Assembly (NCBI GenBank): GCA_963665555.2 | Contig: OY762308.1 | Span: 3,038,001 to 3,102,000, forward strand | Source: CAXXXW01 sp963665555 | GTDB lineage: Bacteria; Pseudomonadota; Alphaproteobacteria; Thalassobaculales; Thalassobaculaceae | DNA: 64,000 nucleotides | Direction of reading: 5' to 3' | In this document: piece after piece, positions 36,588 to 45,443 of the stretch | How the letters are laid out: each line of letters opens with the position of its first letter | How positions within the stretch are numbered: the stretch's first letter is position 1 | The notes under the pieces: model-generated | Told to the model about the DNA's origin: nothing | The model's database searches: none | What the model saw: the letters and a program-made list of their open reading frames with translations, nothing else | Made by a program: the position numbers and the translations under genes

Positions 36588-36938
36588 TCACCCGGCCGGC
36601 GGCGTCGCGGCGGCTTCGGCGTCGCGGCGGCGCTTGCGGTAGATGAGCCACAGGTTGCGGGCGTAGATCAGGATGCCCGCGCCCTGGCCCAGCATAATCA
36701 CCGGGTCCTTGCGCAGCAGCGCGTAGGCGAACAGCATCGCCCCGCCGCCCAGGCTGAGATACCAGAACGCCAGCGGGATCGTGCTCTCGCGGCGGCGCTC
36801 GCTCACCAGCCACTGCACCAGGAAGCGCGCGCTGAACATCGCCTGCGCCGCCAGGCCGAGGCCGAGCAGCGCCGCCTCGCCGGCGCCGATCCCGTCCGGG
36901 AAGAACCACGCGGCGAGGCCGGACAGGAAGCCGCTCAC
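36588..36938 (-). CDS. Lipid A biosynthesis N-terminal (LAB_N) domain protein
   Basis: 116 aa from a GTG at 36938 that overlaps the glycosyltransferase stop. Three hydrophobic segments and the family pattern 'QAMFSARFLVQWLVSERRRES', 'PLAFWYLSLGGGAMLFAYAL' and 'ILIYARNLWLIYR' identify LAB_N. These small proteins accompany DPM1-like glycosyltransferases and lipid-linked sugar transfer genes, probably acting as flippase or scaffold partners. Last gene of a four-gene operon. Confidence 0.88.
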   Translation of the reverse strand: MSGFLSGLAAWFFPDGIGAGEAALLGLGLAAQAMFSARFLVQWLVSERRRESTIPLAFWYLSLGGGAMLFAYALLRKDPVIMLGQGAGILIYARNLWLIYRKRRRDAEAAATPPAG

Positions 36939-37738
36939 CGCGTCCGCTCCTCGGCCTCGAGGCCGGCCGGGAAGCGCCGGACCAGCCACATCGCGCCGAG
37001 CAGGTCGGGCGCGCTCGCCAGCAGGCGGCCGAGATTGGTGTATTTCGACCGCCCGCTGCGGCGCGGCCGGTGGTTCACCGGGACCGACACCGTCGCGCGC
37101 CCCTCCCGCCGCGCCAGCGCCGGGAGGTAGCGGTGCATGTGGTCGAAATAGGGGAAGGACAGGAACAGCGCCCGCTCGTACAGCTTCAGCGAGCAGCCGG
37201 CGTCCGGGTCGCCGTCGCGCAGCGCCGCGCGGCGGACCGCGTTGGCGAGGCGCGAGGCGGCGCGCCGGGTCCAGGCGTCGCGCCGGCGCGCGCGCCGGCC
37301 GGTGACCATCGGCGGCCGCGGCCCGGCATGGGCGCGCCAGACATCGAGCAGCATCGGGATGTCGGCCGGGTCGTTCTGCCCGTCGCCGTCCAGCGTCGCG
37401 ACCAGCCGGCCGCGCGCCGCCAGCACGCCGGTGCGCAGCGCCGCGCTCTGGCCGAAGCGCCGGTTGTGCCGCAGCACGCGCAGCCGCGGCGTCTCCGCCA
37501 TCGCCTCGTCCAGGCGCTCCGGCGTCGCGTCGGTGCTGCCGTCGTCCACATAGACGATCTCGTAGTCGCCGGCGCCCGCCATCGCCGCCGCGATCTCCGC
37601 GACCAGCGGCCGGATGTTGTCCTCCTCGTTCAGGACCGGAACGACCACGGAAACCGGCGGGTCGCCGCCGGCGGGCGGATCGGGGGGCGGGGCCTCGGCC
37701 ACTTGCGGTGTCCCGGAGTTGCGGACGCGCGCCTTCAT
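36935..37738 (-). CDS. Glycosyltransferase family 2 (dolichol-phosphate mannosyltransferase-like)
   Basis: 267 aa GT-A enzyme. 'VSVVVPVLNEEDNIRPLV', 'YVDDGSTDATPE', the DxD-type 'TLDGDGQNDP', and 'GCSLKLYERALF' match the ArnC/DPM1 group that loads a sugar onto undecaprenyl phosphate. No C-terminal membrane pair is present, so the LAB_N protein encoded next may supply membrane contact. An ArnT-like transferase gene is two genes upstream. The start MKARVRN is provisional because no ribosome site is obvious. Confidence 0.88.
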   Translation of the reverse strand: MKARVRNSGTPQVAEAPPPDPPAGGDPPVSVVVPVLNEEDNIRPLVAEIAAAMAGAGDYEIVYVDDGSTDATPERLDEAMAETPRLRVLRHNRRFGQSAALRTGVLAARGRLVATLDGDGQNDPADIPMLLDVWRAHAGPRPPMVTGRRARRRDAWTRRAASRLANAVRRAALRDGDPDAGCSLKLYERALFLSFPYFDHMHRYLPALARREGRATVSVPVNHRPRRSGRSKYTNLGRLLASAPDLLGAMWLVRRFPAGLEAEERTR

Positions 37739-37767
37739 AAAGCGTTTCGCGGCGCGGCGGAAGCGCC

Positions 37768-38490
37768 CTAGCGGCCGGCGAGGCGCGGGTCCAGGTAGTG
37801 GCGCTTCAGCAGGATGGCGACGCAGATCGCGAGCCACGCGCCGCCCAGCACGTCGCTCGGATAGTGCGCCAGCACCATCACCCGGCTCGTCGCCGCCAGC
37901 GCCGCGATGGCCAGGTACAGCGCCGCGTGCCGGGGATAGACCAGGTAGAGCGCGAAGCAGACCGCGACGGCCGCCTGCGTGTGCCCGGAAGGGAAGGAGT
38001 TGCGCGCGATGTCGAAGGTGAAGGGCGACAGGCCGTAAAGGTCCTCCGAGAACAGGTAGCGCGGCCGGAGCCGGCCGACGACGATCTTCAGCGCGTGGTG
38101 GATCGCCCCGGAAACCAGGATGGCCAGGATGACGAACCAGAGGTTCCAGGCGTGGCGCCACAGGCGCGCGCGCGCCTCCTCCGACGCCGCCAGCCGCGCC
38201 AGCCCGGCGCAGGCGAGCGCGCCGAGGGAGAGCGCAGCGAGGTACGGGCCGGCGTCGCCGAGCACGGTGACGGTCTCGAAGAAGCGCCGCGTCCCCGGCC
38301 CCGCGTGCTCCGCCACCGCGAGGACGGCCGGCCGGTCCAGGAACAGGCCGAGCAGCACGCAGGCGGCGATAACGGCGGCGAGCGGCCAGCCGAGCGGCGG
38401 CCGGCCCATGTCGCGCCAGGTCGCGCGGACGGCGCGCGCCGCGAGGTCGAGCGCGGCGGCGGCCCATCGGCGGATTTCCGGGCGCCTCAC
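37768..38490 (-). CDS. PAP2 family membrane phosphatase
   Basis: 240 aa from a GTG at 38490 overlapping the upstream stop. The three PAP2 motifs are complete: 'KIVVGRLRPR', 'SFPSGHT' and 'SRVMVLAHYPSDVLGG'. Around five hydrophobic segments place the active site on the periplasmic face. Candidates are lipid A 1- or 4'-phosphate or undecaprenyl pyrophosphate. Its place between ArnT-like and GT2 genes favours a part in lipid A or polyprenyl-phosphate recycling. Confidence 0.9.
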   Translation of the reverse strand: MRRPEIRRWAAAALDLAARAVRATWRDMGRPPLGWPLAAVIAACVLLGLFLDRPAVLAVAEHAGPGTRRFFETVTVLGDAGPYLAALSLGALACAGLARLAASEEARARLWRHAWNLWFVILAILVSGAIHHALKIVVGRLRPRYLFSEDLYGLSPFTFDIARNSFPSGHTQAAVAVCFALYLVYPRHAALYLAIAALAATSRVMVLAHYPSDVLGGAWLAICVAILLKRHYLDPRLAGR

Positions 38491-40178
38491 GGCCGGTCCC
38501 TCCGCGCCACCAGGTCGATCTCGACGGCGCGCCCGTTGGAGTAGTTGAGGCCGGAGACCGTCGCCCGGGTCTCGACCGCGAGGCCGAGGCGCGCCGCCTC
38601 GGCGGCGAAGGCGGCGGCGCCGCGCCTTTCGACGGCCGCGAGCGCGCCGGGCCTCTCGGCGAGCAGGCGCGCGGCGCCTTCGGGCGCGACGAGGCGGGTC
38701 CCGGTCCCGGCCAGGAACACCAGGCTCGGCTCGTGGAAGCCGGAGGCGGCGAGCGGCCCGGCGGCGGGATCGAGGGCGCGGGCGGCGGCGACAATCCTCG
38801 GCGCGACGAAGATGTTGGCGAGCGACGGCAGGGTGGATTGCCCCAGCAGGACCAGGAACAGCCCGCCCAGCGCCGCCGCGCGCAAGGCCGCGACCGTCGG
38901 CCGGCCGCGCCGCAGCGCCAGCCCCCCGGCGATCCCCGCCGCCAGCGCCGCCGGGGCGGCGAGGAAGGCCGCCGGCGCCGCCTCGAAGGCCGAGCCGAGG
39001 CGGCGCGCCGCGCCTTCGAGCGTCGCAAGGTCCGCGAGCGCGGCGCCGGGTTCGACGCCGGCCGCCGCCAGTGCGGCGACCGCGGCGGCGAGCGCGGCCG
39101 AAAGCGCGATCCAGAAGAGGGCGAAGCCCCGCGTTCCGCGCGGCAGGGCCGGGAAGCCCTCGAAACGCGCGATCCACGCGGCCGCCAGGATCGCCAGCGC
39201 CGGATACATCGGCAGCACGTAGTGCGGCAGCTTGGTCGGCGCGGCCTCGAAAACCAGCCAGGCCGGCAGCAGCCAGCACAGCGCGAACAGGACCGCCGGC
39301 TCCGCCCGCGCGCGCCACGCCCCCGCCAGCGCCGGCCACAGCAGCAGCGAGCCGGGCCAGAAGGTCGCGAACGCCAGCAGCGCGTAATACCCGGGCGGCG
39401 CGCCGTGCGACTCCACCCCGCCCATCAGCTTGGGCAGCATGTCGCCGCCGACGGCGCTTTCGAGGAACGCGCCGTCGGTGCGCAGCTGCACCGCGACGAA
39501 CCAGGGCAGCGCGATCGCCAGCGCCACCGGCGCGCCCTTGAGCGGCTCCAGCGCGCGCAGCCAACCGGCGGCCCGCCCGGCCCGCCGTTCCGCCAGCCAC
39601 AGCGCGGCGGCGGCCAGCCCGACGACCATCGGCGCGACCGGCCCCTTGACCAGGATGCCGCAGCCGATCCCCAGCCAGAACGGCAGCCAGACCCCGGGAC
39701 CGCGCCGCCCGGCATGGGCGCGCGCGAGGCCGAGCTGCGCCGCGACGACGGTCGCCAGCAGCAGCGCGTCGGTCTTCGCCATATGCGCCTCCGCCGTAAG
39801 CAGCACGCTGGAGGCGAGCAGCGCGGCCGCCAGCGTCGCCGCGCGCGCGGGCAGCCAGAGGCCGGCGAGCGCGCGGGTCAGCAGCACCGCCGCGATCGCC
39901 CCCAGCACGGACGGGATCCGGTAGGCCCAGATCGGCGCCGGGCCGTCGCCGGCGACCAGCCGCGCCGAGGCGGCCTGCGCCCAGTACGCGCCGGCGGGCT
40001 TCTTGTGGCGCGCGGTCTCCTGGAAGCGGATGTCGATGTAGTCGCCGGTCTCGACCATCTGCCGGGACGCCTGCGCGAACCGGGCCTCGTCGCGGTCGAG
40101 CGGCGGAATCGCCGCGAGGCCCGGCAGGTAGAGCGCCAGGCACAAGAGGACGAGCATCGCGGCGTCGCGCGCGGGCAC
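38487..40178 (-). CDS. ArnT/PMT-like glycosyltransferase (GT39/GT83 family)
   Basis: 563 aa with about 11 hydrophobic segments. The N-terminal periplasmic loop contains the hallmark 'PPLDRDEARFAQASRQMVETGDYI' with the acidic pair, followed by 'FQETARHKKPAGAYWAQAASARL'. 'APTKLPHYVLPMYPALAIL' is another ArnT-type signature. Such enzymes move a sugar from undecaprenyl phosphate to lipid A or a protein. First gene of the operon; downstream genes are PAP2, GT2 and LAB_N. The exact sugar cannot be read. Confidence 0.9.
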   Translation of the reverse strand: MPARDAAMLVLLCLALYLPGLAAIPPLDRDEARFAQASRQMVETGDYIDIRFQETARHKKPAGAYWAQAASARLVAGDGPAPIWAYRIPSVLGAIAAVLLTRALAGLWLPARAATLAAALLASSVLLTAEAHMAKTDALLLATVVAAQLGLARAHAGRRGPGVWLPFWLGIGCGILVKGPVAPMVVGLAAAALWLAERRAGRAAGWLRALEPLKGAPVALAIALPWFVAVQLRTDGAFLESAVGGDMLPKLMGGVESHGAPPGYYALLAFATFWPGSLLLWPALAGAWRARAEPAVLFALCWLLPAWLVFEAAPTKLPHYVLPMYPALAILAAAWIARFEGFPALPRGTRGFALFWIALSAALAAAVAALAAAGVEPGAALADLATLEGAARRLGSAFEAAPAAFLAAPAALAAGIAGGLALRRGRPTVAALRAAALGGLFLVLLGQSTLPSLANIFVAPRIVAAARALDPAAGPLAASGFHEPSLVFLAGTGTRLVAPEGAARLLAERPGALAAVERRGAAAFAAEAARLGLAVETRATVSGLNYSNGRAVEIDLVARRDRP

Positions 40179-40260
40179 GGCGGTCCCCAGCGGGTTCGCG
40201 TCGATCCGGTTTTCCCGCCGCCGCGCGGTCCTGTCAACGCGCGGGCGCTTCGCGGGCGTT

Positions 40261-40971
40261 CTATTCGCCGCCGAGCGCCTCGATACGGCGCTCCAGCGCG
40301 GCGCGGGCGGGGGCGTCCGGCTCCATGCGGGCCAGCACCCGGCGCCAGTAGGCGCGCGCCGCCGCCGCGTCGCCCCGGCCGGCGGCGATCAGGCCGGCGT
40401 AGAACAGCGCCTCCGGACCGTCCGGGTCGAGGGCGAGCGCGCGCTCCACGGCCCGCTCGAAGGCTTGCGCGTCCCCGGCCTCGCCGGCGCGGAACAGCGC
40501 GCGGGCGCGGGCGACCTGCACATCGGCCCGTTCGGCGTGGGGGCGGCCGGGCAGGCCGGGGCTTCCCATGCCGGAATAGACCGCCAGCGCGCCCGCCGGA
40601 ACCGACAGCGCCAGCAGCGCGGCGGCGATCCGCCGGTTCCGCCGTCCCAGCCCCCGCGCCGCCGGCGCCGCCCGCGCGGCCGAATCGGCGGCCAGCATCC
40701 GGCGCTGGATCTCCAGCCGGGCGGCGGCGCGGTCGGCCTCCGCGCCGGCGCCGCCGGCGGGTTCCGGTTCGCGCTCCAGTTCGGCGAGTTGCGCGCGGTA
40801 TACCGCGAGATCGGGGGCGGCCCCGGCCGCGTCGTCCGCGTCGTCCGCGCCGTCCCCGCCGTCGCCGTCGGCCGTCTCCGTCGTCTCCGCCGGCGCGCGG
40901 CGCAGCAGCGGCCAGGCGGCGGCCAGCGCGGCGGCCAGCGCCAGCGCTCCGGCGAGGAGCCAGAAGGTCAC
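40261..40971 (-). CDS. ccmI: c-type cytochrome biogenesis protein CcmI
   Basis: 236 aa from a GTG at 40971 overlapping the ccmH stop. Two membrane segments ('FWLLAGALALAAALAAAWPLL' and 'IAAALLALSVPAGALAVYS') flank a loop with 'LAVYRAQLAELERE', the CcmI domain signature. One TPR-like unit follows ('AFERAVERALALDPDGPEALFYAGLIAAGRGDAAAARAY' region). It is shorter than the usual ~400 aa, with a reduced TPR part. CcmI presents apocytochrome to the haem ligase. Last gene of the ccm operon. Confidence 0.92.
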   Translation of the reverse strand: MTFWLLAGALALAAALAAAWPLLRRAPAETTETADGDGGDGADDADDAAGAAPDLAVYRAQLAELEREPEPAGGAGAEADRAAARLEIQRRMLAADSAARAAPAARGLGRRNRRIAAALLALSVPAGALAVYSGMGSPGLPGRPHAERADVQVARARALFRAGEAGDAQAFERAVERALALDPDGPEALFYAGLIAAGRGDAAAARAYWRRVLARMEPDAPARAALERRIEALGGE

Positions 40972-41498
40972 CGCTCCTCCTCCCGGCCGTCCGCCCCGTC
41001 CTCGGCCGCGAGCCGGGCGAGGCGGCGCTTCTCGCCCTCGTCGAGCGGGAGCGGGGGCGGGGCGCGCCGGCTCCGCGCCAGCACGACCGCGACGGCCGCC
41101 GCGCCGAGCGCCAGCGCCGCCGCCGGCCCGAACCACAGCGCCCAGGTCGAGGGCCTCACCGGCGGCTTCAGCAGCACGAAATCGCCGTAGCGCGCGGAGA
41201 GGAAGCCGTAGATGTCCTCGTCCGCGTCCCCGGCGACCAGCCGCTCGCGCAGCAGCGCGCGCAGGTCGCGGGCGAGGTCGGCGTCGCTGTCGTCGATCGA
41301 CTGGTTCTGGCAGACCAGGCAGCGGATGTTGCGCGAGAGTTCGCGCGCCCGGGCCTCCAGCGCCGGGTCCGACAGCGCCTCGCCCGGCTCGACCGCGCGC
41401 GCGCCCGGCCCCGGCGCGGCGAACGCCGCCGCCGCCAGCGCGAGCGCCAGCGCGGCCGCAAACGCGCGCGGCGCGGCGCGGCGGCGGGCGGGCCTCAC
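40968..41498 (-). CDS. ccmH: Cytochrome c maturation protein CcmH
   Basis: 176 aa from a GTG at 41498 overlapping the dsbE stop and preceded by GGGGAGG. A signal sequence is followed by the thiol-reducing motif 'RCLVCQNQSI' (Cys60 and Cys63) and 'DLARDLR', then a C-terminal membrane segment ('WALWFGPAAALALGAAAVAVV'). The protein keeps the CxxCH cysteines of apocytochrome reduced, in relay with DsbE/CcmG, which is encoded next to it. Confidence 0.95.
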   Translation of the reverse strand: MRPARRRAAPRAFAAALALALAAAAFAAPGPGARAVEPGEALSDPALEARARELSRNIRCLVCQNQSIDDSDADLARDLRALLRERLVAGDADEDIYGFLSARYGDFVLLKPPVRPSTWALWFGPAAALALGAAAVAVVLARSRRAPPPLPLDEGEKRRLARLAAEDGADGREEER

Positions 41499-42040
41499 CG
41501 CGCCTCCCCGCCGGGTTCGGCCAGCAGCGGCAGGATGTCCTCCTCCAGCACCCGGCGCGTCATCGGCCCGGCGTGGCGGTGGCGCACCCGCCCGGCGCGG
41601 TCGACCACGAAGGTTTCCGGCACGCCGTACACGCCCCATTCGATGGCGGCGCGGCCGTCGTCGTCGCGGCCGATGCGCGCGAAGGGGTCGCCGAGTTCGG
41701 CCAGCCAGCCGATCGCGTCGGCGGGCGCGTCCTTGTAGCTGACGCCGAGCAGCGGGACTGTCCCGGCCGCCGCCAGCCGCATCAGCAGCGGATGCTCGGC
41801 CCGGCAGGGCACGCACCAGGAGGCGAAGAAATTGACCAGCAGCGGCCCGCCCGCGAGGCCGGCGGCGTCGATTCCCGGCTTCGAGTCGAGCAGCGGCGGC
41901 AGCGCGACCGCCGGCGCCGGCCCGCCGACCAGCGCCGAGGGCAGGACCGACGGGTCCGTTCCCCGCAGGATCGGCGTCGCGAACCAGGCGGCGACGGCGG
42001 CGAACAGCGCCAGCGGGAGGGCGTAGGCGAGCCGGCGCAT
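41495..42040 (-). CDS. ccmG: Thioredoxin-like DsbE/CcmG
   Basis: 181 aa. One N-terminal membrane anchor, then a periplasmic thioredoxin fold with the redox motif WCVPC (Cys76, Cys79) in 'VNFFASWCVPCRAEHP' and the cis-Pro region 'YGVPETFVVD'. It reduces CcmH or apocytochrome cysteines. Immediately follows ccmF (4-bp gap). Confidence 0.96.
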   Translation of the reverse strand: MRRLAYALPLALFAAVAAWFATPILRGTDPSVLPSALVGGPAPAVALPPLLDSKPGIDAAGLAGGPLLVNFFASWCVPCRAEHPLLMRLAAAGTVPLLGVSYKDAPADAIGWLAELGDPFARIGRDDDGRAAIEWGVYGVPETFVVDRAGRVRHRHAGPMTRRVLEEDILPLLAEPGGEAR

Positions 42041-42044
42041 CGGC

Positions 42045-44051
42045 TCAATCCGCGCCCGCCGGCCGCGCCGCCGCCGCCGCGCCCGGCGCCGGGACGGCCC
42101 TCCGCCGCCTCGGCGCGCCGACGCGCAAGCGCCGGTCGCTGAGCGAGACCAGCCCGCCCGCGACCATCAGGCCGCAGCCGATCCAGATCCACGCCACCAG
42201 CGGGTTGCGCCAGACGCGCACCACCCATCCCGCGCGCGCGTCGCCCTCGCCCAGCGCGGCGTAGAGGTCGCCGAGCAGGGTCGCGTGGATCGCGGCCTCG
42301 GTCGTCGCGGTGCGCTGGACGGGGTAGAAGCGCCGCTCCGGTTCGAGGATGGCGACCGGCGCGCCGTCCCGCGCCACCGCGAGGCGCGCCCGTTCGGCGC
42401 GGTAGTTCGGGCCGGGCGCCTCCGCAACGCCCTCCAGCGCGACCTCGTACCCGGCGACGCGCATCGTCTCGCCGGGGCGCAGCGACGCCACCGCCTCCTC
42501 GCGCCAGAAGCCGTCGGCGACCGCGCCGCACACGAAGACGGCGAGGCCGAGATGGGCCAGCGCCATCCCGTGCGCCGCGCGCGGCAGGCCGGCGATCCGG
42601 GCCGGGACGGAGGCGAGCGGCGCGCGGAACAGGCCGATCCGGCCGGCCCACTCCGTCAGCGTCCCGCCGGCGAGCCAGGCGGCGAGCGCGAAACCGACCG
42701 CCGGCCCCAGCCCCTCGCCGCCGCCGGCCCACCAGGCCAGCCCCGCCGCGCCGGCCGACAGCAGCGCCGCCGCCCACAGCCGCTCCAGCGCGGCCGCGAG
42801 GTCGCCGCGCTTCCAGGCCAGCATCGGCCCCACCGCCATCGCCAGCAGCAGCGGCATCGCCGCCGGCACGAAGGCGGCGTGGAAGAAGGGCGGCCCGACC
42901 GACACCTTCTCCCCGGTCGCGGCTTCGAGGAACAGGGGGTAGAGCGTGCCGATGAACACCGTCGCCAGCGCCGTCGAAAGCAGCAGGTTGTTCACCACCA
43001 GCCCGCCCTCGCGGCTGATCGGCCGGAACATGCCGCCGCCCGCCAGCGCCGGCGCGCGGACCGCGAACAGCACCAGCGCCCCGCCCACCGCCAGCGCCAG
43101 CAGGGCGAGGATGAACAGCCCGCGCTCCGGATCGACCGCGAAGGCGTGGACCGAGGTCAGCACGCCCGAACGCACCAGGAAGGTCCCCATCAGGCTCAAC
43201 CCGAAGGCGAGGATGGCGAGCAGGACGGTCCAGGCCTTGAGCGCGTCGCGCCGCTCGGCGACGACGGCGGAGTGCAGCAACGCCGTCCCCGCCAGCCAGG
43301 GCATGAAGCTGGCGTTCTCCACCGGGTCCCAGTACCACCAGCCGCCCCAGCCGAGTTCGTAATAGGCCCACCAGCTGCCGAGCGCGATCCCGGCGGTGAG
43401 CGCCGTCCACGCCGCCAGCGTCCACGGCCGCACCCAGCGCGCCCAGGCCGGATCGACCCGCCCCTCGATCAGCGCCGCGACGGCGAGCGAGAACGCCATC
43501 GAGAACCCGACATAGCCGAGGTAGAGCAGCGGCGGGTGGAAGGCGAGGCCGGGGTCCTGCAGGATCGGGTTGAGGTCGCCGCCGTCGAGCGGGGCCGGGT
43601 CGAGGCGCTCGAACGGGTTCGAGGTCGCCAGGACGAAGGCGAGGAACCCGAAGCCGACCATCCCCTGCACGGCGAGCGCGCGGGCGCGCAGCGTCTCCGG
43701 CAGGCCGTTCCCGAACAGCGCCAGCGCGAGGCCGAAGGCGGACAGGATCAGGACCCACAGGACCATCGACCCCTCGTGGTTCCCCCACACGCCCGTCACC
43801 TTGTAGAGCATCGGCTTCAGCGAATGGGAGTTCCCGGCCACGTTGGCGACGGTGAAGTCCGAGACCACGTAGCCGTGCGTCAGCGCCGCGTAGGCCAGCG
43901 CGATCGCCGCGAACTGCGCCGCCGCCGCCGGGCGCGCCACCGCCATCAGCGCGCGGTCGCGCCGCGCCGCGCCGGCCAGCGGGACCGCGGCCTGCACCGC
44001 CGCCAGCGCCAGCGCCAGCGCCAGCGCGAAATGGCCGAGTTCGGCGATCAT
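42045..44051 (-). CDS. ccmF: Haem lyase subunit CcmF
   Basis: 668 aa with about 15 hydrophobic segments. The tryptophan-rich WWD domain reads 'GWGGWWYWDPVENASFMPWL', and haem-ligating His residues lie in 'GVWGNHEGSMVLW' and nearby loops. CcmF takes haem from holo-CcmE and attaches it to apocytochrome with CcmH and CcmI. The start ATG overlaps the ccmE stop. Confidence 0.97.
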   Translation of the reverse strand: MIAELGHFALALALALAAVQAAVPLAGAARRDRALMAVARPAAAAQFAAIALAYAALTHGYVVSDFTVANVAGNSHSLKPMLYKVTGVWGNHEGSMVLWVLILSAFGLALALFGNGLPETLRARALAVQGMVGFGFLAFVLATSNPFERLDPAPLDGGDLNPILQDPGLAFHPPLLYLGYVGFSMAFSLAVAALIEGRVDPAWARWVRPWTLAAWTALTAGIALGSWWAYYELGWGGWWYWDPVENASFMPWLAGTALLHSAVVAERRDALKAWTVLLAILAFGLSLMGTFLVRSGVLTSVHAFAVDPERGLFILALLALAVGGALVLFAVRAPALAGGGMFRPISREGGLVVNNLLLSTALATVFIGTLYPLFLEAATGEKVSVGPPFFHAAFVPAAMPLLLAMAVGPMLAWKRGDLAAALERLWAAALLSAGAAGLAWWAGGGEGLGPAVGFALAAWLAGGTLTEWAGRIGLFRAPLASVPARIAGLPRAAHGMALAHLGLAVFVCGAVADGFWREEAVASLRPGETMRVAGYEVALEGVAEAPGPNYRAERARLAVARDGAPVAILEPERRFYPVQRTATTEAAIHATLLGDLYAALGEGDARAGWVVRVWRNPLVAWIWIGCGLMVAGGLVSLSDRRLRVGAPRRRRAVPAPGAAAAARPAGAD

Positions 44052-44488
44052 CGCGGCGCCGGCCCCTTCCAGAGGCCGGAATCCTTGAGCGCGTCCGCCA
44101 CCTCGCGGGGCATGTAGTTCTCGTCGTGCTTGGCGAGGATTTCGCTCGCCGACAGCGCGCCGTTCGCGAACCGGCCCTCCGCGACCACGCCCTGGCCCTC
44201 GCGGAACAGGTCCGGCGGGACGCCCCGGAAGGTCACCGCGACGGCGTTCCGGAGGTCGGTCACGCGGAAGGAGAGCGTCCCGTCGGCCGCGCGCCGCACG
44301 CTCCCCTCCTCGACCAGGCCGCCGACCCGGACGGGCCGGTCCGGCGCGGCCTCGCGCGCCAGCAGGTCCGTGGGGGAGAGGAAATAGACGAGGTTGTCCT
44401 CCAGCGCCGCCAACGCCAGCGCCGCCGCCGCGCCCAGCGCCAGCAGGCCGGCCAGCACCAGCGAAAGCCTACGGCGCTTCGGCGTCAT
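44048..44488 (-). CDS. ccmE: Haem chaperone CcmE
   Basis: 146 aa. One N-terminal membrane anchor and a periplasmic OB fold. The covalent haem ligand is His121 in 'LAKHDENYMP', with Tyr125 as axial ligand (HxxxY motif). 'LFREGQGVVAEGRF' is a family signature. GGAGG stands six bases before the ATG at 44488. It overlaps the end of ccmD by 20 bp. Confidence 0.97.
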   Translation of the reverse strand: MTPKRRRLSLVLAGLLALGAAAALALAALEDNLVYFLSPTDLLAREAAPDRPVRVGGLVEEGSVRRAADGTLSFRVTDLRNAVAVTFRGVPPDLFREGQGVVAEGRFANGALSASEILAKHDENYMPREVADALKDSGLWKGPAPR

Positions 44489-44687
44489 GGCCGTCCTCCG
44501 CCGCCGCCGCGCCGGGACGGTGGGGCCGGCGCGTCCGCCCCCGTCCCTCCAGCGCCGCGAGTTCGCGCCGGCGCGCGCGCGCCGAGGCGAGCGACGCCGC
44601 CAGCAGCCCCAGCATCGTCGCCAGCGCCGCCCCGTAGGCCGGCCAGACATAGGCCGCGTAGCCGCCCATCTCCAGGAATTCGCGCAT
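44469..44687 (-). CDS. ccmD: Haem exporter accessory protein CcmD
   Basis: 72 aa. 'MGGYAAYVWPAYGAAL' followed by a single hydrophobic helix and a basic 'ARARRRELAALE' segment is typical of CcmD, which releases holo-CcmE from CcmABC. The tail is slightly longer than usual because it runs into ccmE in another frame. Confidence 0.9.
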   Translation of the reverse strand: MREFLEMGGYAAYVWPAYGAALATMLGLLAASLASARARRRELAALEGRGRTRRPHRPGAAAAEDGHDAEAP

Positions 44688-44711
44688 CGCCCGACCCTCC
44701 CCGCGCCGGCC

Positions 44712-45428
44712 TCAGCCGGTCCCCGCCAGCCGCAGCGCCCGGATGCGCCGCGCCAGCAGCAGCGCCCGCATCCGCACCGTCAGCACGGCCAGGAAATAGA
44801 GCAGGAAGCCCAACGCCATCAGCAGCAGCGGCGTCAGCATCGAGGAATGGATCGCCGGCCCGTCGAGCCGGGCCAGGCTGGCCGGCTGGTGCAGCGTGTT
44901 CCACCAGTCGACCGAAAACTTGATCACCGGCAGGTTCACCGCGCCCACCAGCGCCAGCAGCGCGCCCGCGCGCGCCCCGCGCTCCGGCTCGTCGAAGGCG
45001 CCGGTCAGCGCGATATGGCCGAGATAGAGGAAGAACAGGATCAGCACCGAGGTCAGCCGCGCGTCCCACACCCACCAGGTCCCCCACATCGGCTGGCCCC
45101 ACAGCGCGCCGGTGACCAGGGCCATCGCCGTGAAGCCCGCCCCGATCGGCGCGGCGGCGCGGGCCGCCACGTCGGCCAGCGGATGGCGCCACACCAGGAA
45201 TCCCGCGCTCGCCGCCGCCAGCAGGGCGTAGACGAACATCGCCATCCAGGCCGAGGGCACGTGCACGTACATGATCCGCACGGTCTCGCCCTGCTGGTAG
45301 TCGGGGGGCGAGGCGACCAGGCCGAAATACAGCCCCGCCGCGACGCAGCCGGCCGATCCGGCCGCGATCCAGGGCAGGCCGGCCTCCGCGATCCGCATGA
45401 AGCGGGCGGGGTTGGCGAAGCGGTGCAT
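44712..45428 (-). CDS. ccmC: Haem exporter protein CcmC
   Basis: 238 aa with six membrane helices. The WWD motif is 'WGTWWVWDARLTS', and the flanking histidines for haem are in 'YVHVPSAWM' and 'AIHSSMLTPL'. It loads haem onto CcmE. It lies between ccmB (15-bp gap) and ccmD. Confidence 0.97.
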   Translation of the reverse strand: MHRFANPARFMRIAEAGLPWIAAGSAGCVAAGLYFGLVASPPDYQQGETVRIMYVHVPSAWMAMFVYALLAAASAGFLVWRHPLADVAARAAAPIGAGFTAMALVTGALWGQPMWGTWWVWDARLTSVLILFFLYLGHIALTGAFDEPERGARAGALLALVGAVNLPVIKFSVDWWNTLHQPASLARLDGPAIHSSMLTPLLLMALGFLLYFLAVLTVRMRALLLARRIRALRLAGTG

Positions 45429-45443
45429 GGCGGCCCTTTTGCC

